Assembly: GCA_037954325.1 (NCBI GenBank)
Contig: JBBMNZ010000017.1
Coordinates: forward strand, 9,969,501-10,033,500
DNA from: Fistularia commersonii
Lineage: Eukaryota > Chordata > Actinopteri > Syngnathiformes > Fistulariidae
Reading direction: 5' to 3'
Length of the DNA stretch: 64,000 nucleotides
Positions within the stretch are counted from its first letter, which is position 1, and each line of letters opens with the position of its first letter. Positions 39,165 through 50,590 of the stretch are shown here, one piece after another. A model generated the notes under the pieces. It made no database searches and had not been told where the DNA came from. It saw only the letters and a list, made by a program, of their open reading frames with translations. The position numbers and the translations under genes were made by a program.

Positions 39165-39425
39165 TCCGCCTCTTCTTTTCTCCTCCATCAACTCATTTAT
39201 ATCTTCTCTTTTCTCTTCTTTTCTCACTCCTCTCGTGTGGTTTCCCATTTCCTCATCTCATTCTTCTGCTCTCCCAGAATCTACCCTTCCTCCTCCTCTT
39301 CCTCCTCTTTCCCTCCCTCTCTCCCCTTTAATCCCCTGTTTTCTTCTCCCCTTCCTTCTACTATCACCCCTTTTTTTACCTCCATAGATGCCTTTCAGGT
39401 TTTTTTTTCTTCATTCACATATTAT
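39165..39425 (+). repeat. pyrimidine-rich tract
   Basis: About 260 bases strongly enriched in C and T on the + strand (TCTTCTTTTCTCC and TTCCTCCTCCTCTTCC units). It is intronic, with no exon after it. Confidence 0.8.
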
Positions 39426-39565
39426 AAAAATCGTACCTGATAACCCCCATAATCTCACACAAATAAACCAAGATGATGACAACTACAATAATAATAATGA
39501 TAAAAATAAAAACAATGATACAATAATTGTAAAAAAAAAAAATATATATAATTATTTTATTTGTA

Positions 39566-39815
39566 TTCTGCTTATCCTGCCCTCACAGTGGTACTGTAGC
39601 CTATCACAGATGCCACTCATAGGGTCACATGTATAGCATTATCCACATTGGACAATTTGGGTTCTCCTGCGTGTTTTTGGCCTGTAGGTTGAAATCAGAG
39701 ATTTCCAAGTAGATGATGGGAGAACATTGAAACTCCACGCAGAAAAGCCCACTGTCTGGATCAAACCAGGACCTTCTTGCTTCGAGGCAGAGACAATAAC
39801 CACTGTGCCATTGGT
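39566..39815 (-). repeat. teleost interspersed repeat, copy A3 (reverse)
   Basis: Reverse-strand copy. It reads 'gcttatcctgccctcacagt' near the 3' end, then 'gggttctcctgcgtgttttt', 'gagaacattgaaactccacg' and 'ccttcttgcttcgaggcag'. The family landmarks occur as complements and the copy is diverged. Confidence 0.65.
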
Positions 39816-39821
39816 GTTTTT

Positions 39822-39838
39822 CTTTAATAATAATAATG

Positions 39839-39891
<53 letters not shown>

Positions 39892-39990
39892 TAACTAAAT
39901 CATAATAATATTACTATTATTATTATAAGTAGTATACAGAACAGTATAATAATAATAGTAATCATCATAATAATAATTATAATAATTTAT
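39822..39990. repeat. (AAT)n microsatellite, perfect then degenerate
   Basis: More than 20 AAT units (about 39822-39890) followed by degenerate ATAAT units to about 39990. It sits between two reverse-oriented interspersed repeats. Confidence 0.95.
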
Positions 39991-40170
39991 CCTTGATTAA
40001 TCCCACTGGGGAAATTCGTTCTCTGCAATTAACCCATCATGGATGAACCTTAAGCAGCAGGCTGACGTCAAAAAGCACCATTGGAGCAGTTAGACGTTCA
40101 GGTTCTTGCTCAAAAACTCTTTGACACAATAGGAGGAGCTGGGAATCGAACCAGGAATGTTTGGATCTTG
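39991..40170 (-). repeat. tRNA-like interspersed repeat, copy B1 (reverse)
   Basis: Reverse complement of the repeat at 52692-52862. On the minus strand it reads a B-box-like GGTTCGATTCC, then 'gggttaattgcagagaacg' and 'tttccccagtgggattaatc'. The match to B2 over the 3' half is nearly base for base. It looks like a SINE-type or other short non-autonomous repeat; class uncertain. Confidence 0.7.
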
Positions 40171-41563
40171 GCTGATTTGAAACAGATGGAAAGCTTAAAG
40201 CCACAGACGTAATGTTTGAATATTTAACGGAGTTGCCTGCTTGTGCAAACAGTTTAAACAAAGGAAACTCAAATATCAGCAGAGGAGGAATCAGATGAAT
40301 TAAACATAATCTGTATTAATGGATGTAGTCAGTTTCTTATGTCGGCTAGATTGACATCCCCAGCACGGCGTCTGGGGCTTTTCTCGGGCGTCTTTACATT
40401 CAGCAGCCAACGTTCATCCAGACACGTTGCCTTGTGCCATGATTCATTCTGCTGTAAAGACCTCTTATTTCTTATCTCCTCTCAAAAAGATGTATCCCCC
40501 TTTGTTTTCTCATCCGTCATCCTGCGCTGTACTTGTTTATTTTGTTTATGTTTTGCATCTTTTTACATTACTCCTGCGCTGAAAGTAAAATATTTGCTCA
40601 TCGGAAGCGGTCATCCATTTTCCCCGAAGTGCCTCGATGCTAAATTGCTTGGTAAAAGTCATAAACAAAGCAGCTGGTTATATCAGAAAAGACATATTCG
40701 CTCTTTAAAATGGAATGATCGGGGTATACAACTCCAAACACCAATGAACACGTACATAGAGACTCGTCGTGCAATTCTTTTACATGACACGTCAAAGAAA
40801 ATAACACATTCCTCAGCCAGTATCAATCACATCAGTTTGGTTATTTGTAACAGAATGAGAGGTTTACAAACACAACGTGTGACAGTGATGCATATTGATT
40901 AATGTGACAAACTCTCCGAACTAATATGTGAGTGTGTCACATATTGTACCTGACAGCGGTGTGATGGATTGCTAGACCCCGAGGATAGAATATATTGCAG
41001 GAAATACAATTGCAATGTCACACACACATGCACATACATGTACACACCAAAACAAATCAGATTTTTCAAACATACATAGTAAACCGTGTCGCCGTTAACA
41101 TGAAGCACGAGGGTTTCTCTGAAAGTGTGTCTTTTAGTGCAAAATGCACATATACAATCTTATTTTAGATTAATTATACATAAAGCTACAGTTCAAAATA
41201 TGTTTTGCCATTTGTCGCACTGGAAATGCAAGTATTTATGCAAATTCTGCAGTTTATTGATGCTTTGGTATTCAAGCATTTCTGAAACATAAACAAAATG
41301 TATTATGGAAGATGTAAAATCTATTACCATTTGCTATCAATTCTGCTAATGTATTTGAAGTAAGTAAATAATGACACTTCTTTAAATAATAACAAAACAC
41401 AAATACAATATAAAATAATGCCGCACCACTATGCTGCATACTTCACCCACATTTTGCTGTGGATAAGCCTTTACCTTCACCGCAGCTAGGATGTTAACTC
41501 GTAAATTAGTATTATAACAATATTTTTGAATAGAATTCGAATATGTCATCTACCAGAGTTAAA

Positions 41564-41595
<32 letters not shown>

Positions 41596-43385
41596 GTTAT
41601 AATTATTATTATCATTATCAAGTACTTTCCACTTAAGTGCTGTTCCATTGAGATGGGATAAGAGTGGGAGACCAATGAATAACAACAAACATTCATTATA
41701 ACTGATTTTCAGCAGAATTTATTGTTTTTTTGTAATTATTCAAAGTCAAAACCTGCAGCTTTACACATTCAGTGCAACATGAATTTTATGATGTGTTGAT
41801 TTGAAACTCAGGATACTTCAAGTAAGAATTGCTTCTTGGAAGTCATGCTTTAATTGGGTCGAAATGATAGAAAACTAAATTCAAAGTGAAGATGAAAGCC
41901 GGAATGAAAAACAGTGACTTACGCAGTTAAATATCCATTAATATTAAATCACCAGGGATTTTTTTTTTATTTAACACTAACAACACGGACACATCCAATA
42001 AAACATTGTGTTTTAAGAGCCCAATTTTATAACTTTTTTTTTTTTTTTTTTTTCCAGCAGCATAATTGCAGGGAATACTGTCATCCAAGCCTCATAAAAT
42101 TTTAATGTGGGTCGCACTATTGCTTTATTGCACACTGGAGTGTGTGTTTTTAAACGAAGTATTAAAATATGATATGATTTTGCCAAAATCTCACATTGAG
42201 ACATGCATTTATCTCCAGAGACTGCAATGTAGAATCATCAAGTTCCTCCTGTATTGGATTATTTTACATGTCACTGAAAGTTAAATCACAGACCAAGTCA
42301 GATACATATCTGATACAAATCACATATTAAACATACTATTGTTAAATATTAAATTGGGTGTGCCCCTGGTACGCCTTAAGGGCCCGCGTCAGACGTGCTT
42401 GTGGTTTCTGCAGTCAGGAGGGGAGGCTGGGGAGGGTACAGTATAATTACAGCAACCGGCTTGAGGGACAAGTAAATTACAACGTAATTGGACGGGTGAT
42501 ACATCGTCGCTCACGGCTCCATAACATGTCGAATGAGCTTTGATAAATATTCTCCAGATCTCAAATTGCAGAGTATTTTCGCGTCTTTATGGAGAAATGT
42601 CGCAGTGCATCTTACTGGACAGGGGAATTAAGTCTGATTCTACAACAAACAAGAGCAAGTTATTTACTAATATAGTCACCTTTTAGATGGGACTGTTTCT
42701 GCATTTCACGATGCTAAGTGAGTGCATGAAGATGTGTTTGTTTGCGTACTTTGACCTAAGTTTTATCTGAGATGCAATGCCGTGGCCCAGCTGCCCATCT
42801 GTATCCATCTGTTCCACAGCTTCTGCTCATTTGTAATTGCATTAGCGCTGTCCTTTCTTTTATTTATTAGACGCCTTTTCCCTAAGTCCCCGGGCTCATT
42901 TTCCTTTTTTAAACCGAGTCTGGAAAACACAGCCTCTCCCTTGCCTCTTGAAAATTCTTGACATGAGGAGACCAAATGATAAGTCGACAGATCTGAGGTG
43001 AAACGTGATCGCTAAGAAATGCCTGTTATATTTTCATGTGAATGTTTTTATAGACACCGTCAGACAATGAGGCAGTACTGACAATAGTTAATAATAGATA
43101 AACACCGAGCAACAATTGTATTCTCTCACTGAGTTGCAATTTACCATAATTGCAAATAAAAGCAAATAAACTTGTGTATATCTTCTAAGTCATCTTTGCT
43201 GGACCCTATTTGAGTAAAGTGTTGGTCCAGAATTTAAGCAACTTGCAAATTCACCTTGGAAAAGCCTTGACTCTGAACCTGATATTGGGCCATTTTTTTG
43301 CATGAACATATTCAGCTAGAACAGATTTGACAAATCTTTTACGCCTCAGGAGACTTGTCTAATGTTCCCCATAGTTGGGCCGTGA
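40171..43385. other. intron, no gene seen
   Basis: Includes the longest open stretch in the window (plus strand 40339-40902, 187 codons), which has no recognisable domain, start context or relative. Also includes (TTA)n at 41566-41622 and an 18-base poly-T at about 42036. Nothing else identified. Confidence 0.6.
41566..41622. repeat. (TTA)n microsatellite
   Basis: Uninterrupted TTA/ATT units followed by degenerate ones. Confidence 0.93.
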
Positions 43386-43545
43386 TGGAGATGATGTGGT
43401 GGTTAATGTTGTCGCCTAAGAGCAAGGAGACGGCCGGTTTGATCCTCACTGGGATCTTTCTGAGTCGGTTTCCTTTGGGCTCTCCGGTATCCTCGCACAG
43501 TCCAAAAACATGCGTCAGCTTAAATGCGAATTCACTCAACGAATT
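43386..43545 (+). repeat. teleost interspersed repeat, copy A4 (5' part)
   Basis: The copy contains 'gatcctcactgggatctttc', 'gggctctccggtatcctcgc' and 'cacagtccaaaaacatgcgt'. Only the 5' half is preserved. The 146-codon minus-strand opening over 43339-43779 is a by-product. Confidence 0.7.
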
Positions 43546-46084
43546 CTCCAACCCACCTGTGACCGTAGAAGTGGGATAATGCATATCGATGGCTGGGATG
43601 CAAAACCTCATATCTGCAAATTTTTCAATTTTGGGTTTTTGCATTGAATGGTGAGAAATGGGATGGCTCCACATTTTCAGTCTATATGCAAGATAATCCC
43701 GCCCTTTCTTTTGACATAAATGTCTCATGACAAAACTCTTATGTGCACAATGAGGCAGAAAAAGTTTGGAAAAAAACACTTATCTGCATTTTTTAGTGGT
43801 AAAAATACATGCCATGTATTTTTAAATTATAACATAGAAACATAGTCTGTGAACAATAGAATATTCTTGAATATCTTTAACAAAGACCATACTATAATCA
43901 AATGAGTTTTTTTTCATTTCCTGAAAAAAGTGTTTTTTTTTTTTTTTTATGATAGGAGGTTTTGCATTCCAGTCATTGATATAGATATTAGTAAATGAAT
44001 ATTTACTTGAATGTCAATACCAATGTCAAGTTTTTTTTTTTCCTTAGTCTGGCATGATTCGCCAAAATTGTGCCTTAACTGGCCCAGACCACCATAGGAT
44101 AGTTTATGTACCAACGTAATTCTTCCCGCACCCTTTTAAATGAAGAAAAAAGGCTTTGGATTGCTTCTGTAATGTATGCCCTTAAAACACTGCCATTGTT
44201 TTCGTTCGGTTTTAGTTACATAAGCTGAAAGAATGTCTTCCCTCTATAATTAAGCAAGTTGAGTCTAATACACGCTCTGACTAAGATGTAAACAGCCTCT
44301 TGCAATAATGCCAGTGTCGGCCGTTTCTGTCCAGCTTTTGTAATTTTATACCCTTTTTTTACGAGCAGCCTCATTATGTCTTCTTATTAAAACCTAATGA
44401 AATCTAGTTTAACAGATTCATGGCCACAATTATATATATTTTACACAGGATCTAATTACAATATCAATTTAACGAAGACGAACCCCGATCATTAATGGGT
44501 GCGACAAATAGGTTCGACTCCAAGGAAGGAAATTCTAAATAAGAAATCATTCCAAACAAAGCCAGGGCAACCAGAAGTGCAGATGAAGAGCTCCGCTGAC
44601 TGAAGCAACGCAAATCACTTGGCCTGACAACCGGGAACTTGCAGAAGAATTTTCTTCAAATTTTCTATTTCAAGGATGTTGCATCTCTGTGCACGGCCAA
44701 AAAGACCGCTATGTTTTCCAGGATTATTCAGAATTGATCTTCCTTCTTCCAAACCAGCAAGACATAACAAGTGCTACCTCTCATGACATTCTCATGACTC
44801 TTTATCTTTTGAGTATTTTTATTTACAACATACATTACCGACGCTCGGGTTATTTCGAGTAATCTGGAGTTGAGATCTGCCAAATTAGTTCATACATGAG
44901 ATAAAACATCCTGTAATCCGAAATGATATTTCCTGAAAGATTAACAAAGATGCTGGGATATAATGGGAAAATCTAAAGTAATCTATATGTGGTAAAGTGA
45001 TTAAAAATGGGGATGTTTGATTGTAAAATTTACATTCGTGAATTTATGATTAGTAATAAAAATCTTAACAACGCAGTCCTGTTCTGTGTACAGGAAAGAT
45101 AAACTTCCAAATGTTCAGAAAAAATAAAAATGAAAACTCAGCATAGATATAAATGAGAAGACGGTGGTTGGGTGGGAAGGAAAATGCGAGTGAAAGTAGC
45201 TTCTTTGCCACGGAGTGATTTGAGTCAGGGTTCTTGTCTTGAGCTCCCATCACATGAAACTTGAGTCAAAGTCACAAAGTTGGACCTCTCAAATATATTG
45301 AATTCAAAAAAAGCATCAAGAGCAATTTGCTTGTAAGAACCGTAAAAGGTTGTGTGTCCGTTCAGCATTTCTGGCGGAGAAACGCTGGCGTCCAGGGAGC
45401 ACTGAGACGGCGCGCCTCTGTGGCGAGGAGAAAAACTGAACAAAGCTCTGGAACAACTCTCTGAAGAGGCAATTACACAACATTTTTCTTCTACTGAAGG
45501 CAAAGTAAACAGAAGTTCTGTTCTTGGCTCATTTATTTAATTAACAGTTTCTCAGTCCTTACACGACTCGAGTCGTAAACCGACCACGCCCCTCGCCCAA
45601 TAAGCAGTTCATTGATAAATGATTACATGACATCAGTAGAGGTACGTTGGTTACTTACAACCTGATCAAAAAATGAGAAATCACAAATTTGAGCTTATAA
45701 TAGATAGATAATATGGGTGGAAGAATTCTATTACTCTAATTCAGACAAATATTATGATGGGTTCATTGACTGTGATCGTGAGAACCTACCGAAAAGCTCT
45801 TGCAGTCTGGATGTCAACTCAAGATGTGCCACTGCCTTTCACTTTCACTTGATGAATTGTTTTCTGCACACTCATTAAATCCATGAAATGATCTATATTT
45901 TGCAAATTCAGTTTTTGCACGGTGACTGCAAGGTATTTCCATTGTAGTGTTTTGCATGATTAATATGAAAAAGCGATGGGAGTTTGTCAAAGTATGCCTA
46001 TATCAGTGTCGAAAAAAAGTTAAAATGTAATATTTCTCTTTCAAGGACAGTTTTGTCTTTTCAGGAAAGTTAAGTTTTGGTTTA
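43546..46084. other. intron, no gene seen
   Basis: AT-rich with poly-T runs near 43932 and 44032. No gene or recognisable transposon. Confidence 0.65.
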
Positions 46085-47045
46085 TTTATTCATTCTCTGT
46101 ACTGCTTAACGTGCACTCAGGGTAATGTGGCGTCTGTCCTACCTGATGTGTAGACATCCAGGTCGTGGTGAATTCTCATCCAAATCTTCTTACCGTTGCA
46201 AATGGACTTGAATTTCTTCACTTGAAGGCGTTTCACCCCTTGTCGGAGAAGCTTCTATTGTTCTAATGGCCTGTGGGGATTTTCTGAATCTGCCCAGGTT
46301 GTGGGTGGCTCCTTATGCAAATGGTGAATTTTATCATCTGCACCTAGGAAGAAGAGGGCTGTTATGCTAATGATGGTGTCGTTAGGTGGGGATTTTGGGG
46401 ATTATTCGGTTTGGAATAGGAAAAGGTAAAGCGAAGCAAAGGAGTGAAACCTGTTGGATCAAATGGACTGAGGCTCATGTGGAAGTTACTGTGGGCTGGT
46501 TTTGGTGGTGAATCTTTGTTGGTTGTTTGGAGGATGCAGATGGACCTGGGTCGTGTGTGCAAATCCATCTCGGTATTGATGTGTTGATACATGATATGAT
46601 GGCGAAAGGTCGGTTTTGAGGCTTTAATTTGCTCCTCTTGTCCCCACCTAGCGACACTCCATTAGGATATAAACCCCAATTCAGTCCAGTTTATGCCAAT
46701 TAACTCTAACATTTACATAGCATTATATAAAACCGTGGCAACTGTATTTGGAAACTCCCCACTGGTCATCAGAACTTAAGAAGCCTCTGGGTTGAGGGGT
46801 GAAACGTCTTCAAGTGAAGAAAGTCCAGTCGCCACTACAAGAAGATTTCAAGAAGACAAATAACCATTTACCCTTTCATTCACCAACTTGGACAATTTAG
46901 GGACTCCAATGAACCGACTGCATGTTGGTGGACTGTGAAAAACTCCATGCAGACACATGCACTCCACACGAAAAACGTCCCTGTCGTACACCAACCAGGC
47001 TCCTTCTTGCTGTGAGGCGAAAGCACTACTGCAAAACTGCTTTTT
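46085..47045 (-). repeat. teleost interspersed repeat, copy A5 (reverse), split
   Basis: The two halves of one reverse-oriented copy lie at about 46085-46160 ('tattcattctctgtactgct', the complement of the repeat's 3' end) and about 46855-47045 ('caacttggacaatttaggga', 'gactgtgaaaaactccatgc', 'gctccttcttgctgtgaggc'). The 690 bases between them are a separate inverted-repeat element, listed next. The continuity of the two halves shows the insertion is younger than this copy. Confidence 0.65.
46163..46853. mobile_element. non-autonomous element with ~70-bp inverted termini
   Basis: The left end (46182-46254) and right end (about 46779-46848) are imperfect inverted copies of each other. The left contains TCTTCACTTGAAGGCGTTTC and the right contains GAAACGTCTTCAAGTGAAGA, with AAATCTTCTT-type outer ends. 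The interior has no transposase or RT frame. Termini of this sequence are very common in fish genomes. I associate them with Penelope-like or other non-autonomous retroelements, but cannot prove it. The element sits inside repeat copy A5. A possible AGACA duplication flanks it. Confidence 0.65.
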
Positions 47046-47499
47046 AGGATTTGCAGAATAAATTCCCAGTGGGTCAAAGTAGCACTGCTGCACAAATGTC
47101 CATGTCTATAATATTGATGACTTATCATGAGTGGACATTGTTGAACAGATTAAGGTGTTTTTGTATGTCATGCGGTTATTTATTTACATATTTATATTTT
47201 TGTTGTTTTTTGTCATCCACTGTCAAATTAGAGTGTCTTCTATGTATGTTCCTTGGCTGACTGAAGTTCCACTGGAATCTCGCATCACCGTCAGGGGATT
47301 GAAATAATCAGCGCATTTATGCTGCTCTCTTAAACGGAGATTTAATGTGAAAGTTATTCTCTTTAGACGTTTTAATGTCTTAATGTTTAAATGTCTTGTT
47401 TTAAACTCTTTACAACATAAGTGATCTCAGATGTGGTAAATCTACCCCAAGCATACTGCCTATTAATCCACTTTATAATTCTATGCTGCAGACCGCTAA

Positions 47500-47720
47500 A
47501 ACCCAACGGGTGGCGTTGAACTATGTAGCTAACGTCTGCCAAACCTGAAGAAAAATCAACCCCTCCAGGCCCGCAGGTCCGGACAACACCCCGTTGACGG
47601 GCCCTCGGAGCCTACGGCGCTTCTGTCGTTACTTCATTATTTCAATTTGTCTCCTGAAAAGAGCCACTGCCCCGCCTTCCTTTAGAACAACAGAAAAAAG
47701 AAAAAAAAATTCTGACCCCG
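47500..47720 (+). pseudogene. decayed LINE RT start region
   Basis: The + strand reads RKINPSRPAGPDNTP followed by SLRRF and APPSFRTT. This resembles the 'NPxKAAGPDNIPGR...P..FKTT' opening of the RT domain of jockey/CR1-like fish LINEs (Rex1-Babar type). It breaks down into low-complexity Lys codons after 47690. Only a short stretch is left, so this is a dead fragment. The surrounding 47720-48120 is GC-richer and may belong to it but cannot be read. Confidence 0.5.
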
Positions 47721-49760
47721 TTCAGAGACAGTTAGAGCGTGACACATCAAAACCTTCCCAGGCCTCCCAATGTGATCTCGTAATCTGCCTCCACCAGAAT
47801 AGTGCTACTAAAAACTTGGTCATTAGCCTGAAGTCCAAATGTTACCTCTGCGGAATATTTAACAGCTGCCGGTCCTGACAAGGAAGCCTGACCTGCAGGC
47901 CGCCTAGACGTCACAGCTCCAAAACCCCGACGTCACCTCTGCCGGGACTCCACGTAACAAAGGAATCGGTCAAAAGATGGAGTCTGAGTAACTCGCGGGG
48001 TAGAATGACATGTGAAAGACGACGCGGGATTCACAAGTTGAAGGGCAGGTTCGACCTCGGCCGAAAATCCGATCAATACCTCCAAGGCCCCCCCCCATCT
48101 CGCCTTTGTCTCCACTCAGAGGAGACACACACTCATAAGACGATGGGCGGACAGCTGACAGGTGAACATACTGTAATGTAATGACCTTTGACCTCTGTGA
48201 TGCCACAGACTACTTATCAGTTTTTAGTTGGAAAGTTTCTTGCTGCTTAAATTTTCTTCTGCATTTACCTTCTGATCATCCATGAGCACTCTTAGCCATC
48301 CAGGTCAACAACCATTGTTTCTTCGTTTTATTTAGGCTCACATCCCTTCCCTGAACCCTCTACACAGAAGAAAATCAAAATGCAAGAAATATTTTTTCAC
48401 TCTTAACAATGCATTTTGACAGCCCCACTTGTTTGTTTTTATTTTGAGAGCTGAGCTTCGCAGGTACAGTTTTGAATTTGTATTAATTTTAGACTACTAT
48501 CATGACCTTTTTTTCATCCTTTTTATTTTGTGGAAAAAAGTGAACTAAGGACTTAATTGCGTTGTGGTTTATGTCTACTTTTGACAATAAAGCAAAGCTT
48601 TTGAATGTAGAAGGCATTTCTGGATACAGCTCATAGGAGGATCTTTTGCCTCTGCATGAACCCATCTCTCACCAGAAACCTCTTTTTCTGTTATTTCCAT
48701 CCAATATTCCTTCTTGGTACTCTCATCTCCAAGCGTTTAAAATGTAGATTTAAAGCCCAACGGTACATAAATGTTTGGCTCAACTTTCCATTGTCTTTAT
48801 ATCCAAGTGCTTTCCATTTTTTTTCCTGAAACCAATGTAAGTCAGCTGTGTATTTCGGTTTTTGCTATGCGCTGTCAATTTTGACAGTTACTTTTCTGTC
48901 CCCCTGTTCCCCGTGGTCCACCTGTCATGGTTATTGTCCAATGATCATAAGTCCTTCTTCCAGCGGCGTTCCCGTCCCGCCGGGTGTTCGTATTCGATCG
49001 GGTGTCTGGTACGTGCGTGACTGTGTGCGATCCTACGCAGGTCCGAGGCTGTGGAGGCCGCAGATCCCCGAGTTATTATGATGAGGAGTTGAACCTTGAC
49101 TTGTAAACATATTCTTCATCCACAAACAGCAAACATACACATGCAACCACAAGCAATACACACACACACACAAAAAATCAACATATGGTTGTTTCTCTGG
49201 ACCCCGGGGAACCGAAGCGTTCAAGGCGAGCGCTAAACCCCGTGGTCTTAAGCTCGAAGTTATATTCCACACTGAAGCTGTTGCACATGATTATAGATGT
49301 ATAGATGCGTCAAGATGAAAATCACTTGAACGCACGACACCGCCTCCTATTAAACTTAAAAAAAAGGGCATATTTCCTAACTCGGAACGCATTTCTCAAC
49401 CAGCCGCTGCGGCACACCGGGTCCATCATTTGTCTTCCTGCTTTTCGTCCAATTCGCGGCACTTGATGCAGTGATAGTTAACATGTCGTGTATTTTAATG
49501 CTGCAGAGGGCGGCGGGTGTGAAGTGACCCCTTCCTCCCCAGAATAGCAGAAGGTTATTATAAAACAGTACATAACAATTTCATCCTGATAAGAGATACT
49601 CTTTGTCCAAACTTTTAAGCCATGAAAAGTGGAATACACTTTGCTGCCCTTGGATAAGAGCTCTCCCCCCTAAGTCATGTCAATTTGTCAATTTTGGACT
49701 TTTTTCGGGTCTTTTTTTTTTTTTCCCTTGCCCTTCACAGGTCTCCACTTAGTGACAAAT
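47721..49760. other. intron before the spondin-N exon
   Basis: Two GC-richer patches (47880-48120 and 48900-49080) without recognisable genes, plus AT-rich filler. No exon matching F-spondin is expected here, because the flanking exons join directly. Confidence 0.6.
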
Positions 49761-49829
49761 TACTTCTCTCTCTTTCTCTCTCACTCCCTGCCTCTCTCTC
49801 TATCTCTCTTTCTCTTTCTCTGTCTCCAG
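49760..49829 (+). promoter_or_regulatory. extended CT-rich splice acceptor of the 40.6-kb intron
   Basis: About 70 nearly pure pyrimidines (TCTCTC, TTTCTC and CCTCTCTC units) run directly into 'tgtctccag'. The tract is a CT microsatellite acting as, or grown from, the polypyrimidine tract. Confidence 0.8.
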
Positions 49830-49894
49830 GGAGATGAAGTCCTGACTGTCATTAAAACTAAAGCTCAGTGGCCGGCATGGCAGCCGCTCAACCT
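49830..49894 (+). CDS. spon1: F-spondin exon: spondin-N domain, short exon
   Basis: This 65-nt exon is bounded by AG at 49828-49829 and GT at 49895-49896. It starts in phase 0 directly after the AAG codon of the exon at 9060-9208 and ends after two bases of a codon. It encodes GDEVLTVIKTKAQWPAWQPL then N. The vertebrate counterpart is SDEVLTVIKAKAQWPAWQPLN, so only two residues differ over the shared block. The join across 40.6 kb needs no missing residue, so no exon has been overlooked in the big intron. Confidence 0.97.
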
Positions 49895-50523
49895 GTAAGT
49901 ATGGCTCCGTGTCACTGCCGCTAATCGGGACGGGAAAGATTTTGCACCAACGGTAAAACATCAGAAAGCGACCTAATATTTTAAACACTTAAAGACACTG
50001 TGCCTTTTTTCTTGTATAAAAAAAGACTTCCAGAACTGACACTTGGGCTATAGAGAGGCCCTGTCTTTTATTCTGTACCCCCTCTATTTCCTGGGGGTTT
50101 CTTTTTGTCCCAGGCAGTTGCACTTTATACTCCAGCAGTTACCGTCACTCTGCATTCATCAGCAAACAGCTTGGCCGAGCACAGATCAATTCACGTGTCA
50201 GCCCGGGAAATGGGTTAAGGAGAGGGGGGTGCACCGTCTTTCAGATCTCGCCTTCGGCTATTGGCCGTATCACTAATGATCCAGGAAGCCACCCTGACCG
50301 TAGAGGCCTTTCCCTTCAACTGAACTTAAAGTTTTGCGAAAAAGTTTTTTGTAGCACGCAATGTCATAATTCCCCTAAGAAGTGCTGGAAGTAGACCATG
50401 TTACACTCCAGCAAATAAAAAAATTAAAAGAAATGTAAATATTCAATGTTCTGTTTCAGTCTCTTTTTGAAGAATGCGTCCTGACCCATTTCATGCAGTC
50501 AGAATTTATTTTAATATCGGCTT

Positions 50524-50590
50524 TGGCTCAATTTGTAGAGCAAGCATGCCTCCGATTGGAAGCTTGGTGGTTCGATTCCCGTGAATGCTG
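50524..50590 (+). repeat. tRNA-derived SINE head
   Basis: A-box-like TGGCTCAATTTG at 50524-50535 and B-box GGTTCGATTCC at 50569-50579 have the 45-nt spacing expected of a tRNA promoter. The D-arm GCTC...GAGC can pair. Acceptor-stem pairing and a CCA context are not seen, so this is a tRNA-derived repeat, not a functional tRNA. It abuts the reverse-oriented L2 tail at 50591. Confidence 0.6.

Noticed and set aside
40339..40902. Longest open stretch in the window (187 codons, + strand)
   Set aside because: No recognisable domain, repeat composition or homologue, no splice or promoter context, and it lies in an intron. Best explained as chance.
50524..50590. Functional tRNA gene
   Set aside because: A and B boxes are present, but acceptor stem pairing and a terminator are not. 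It fits a tRNA-derived SINE head.
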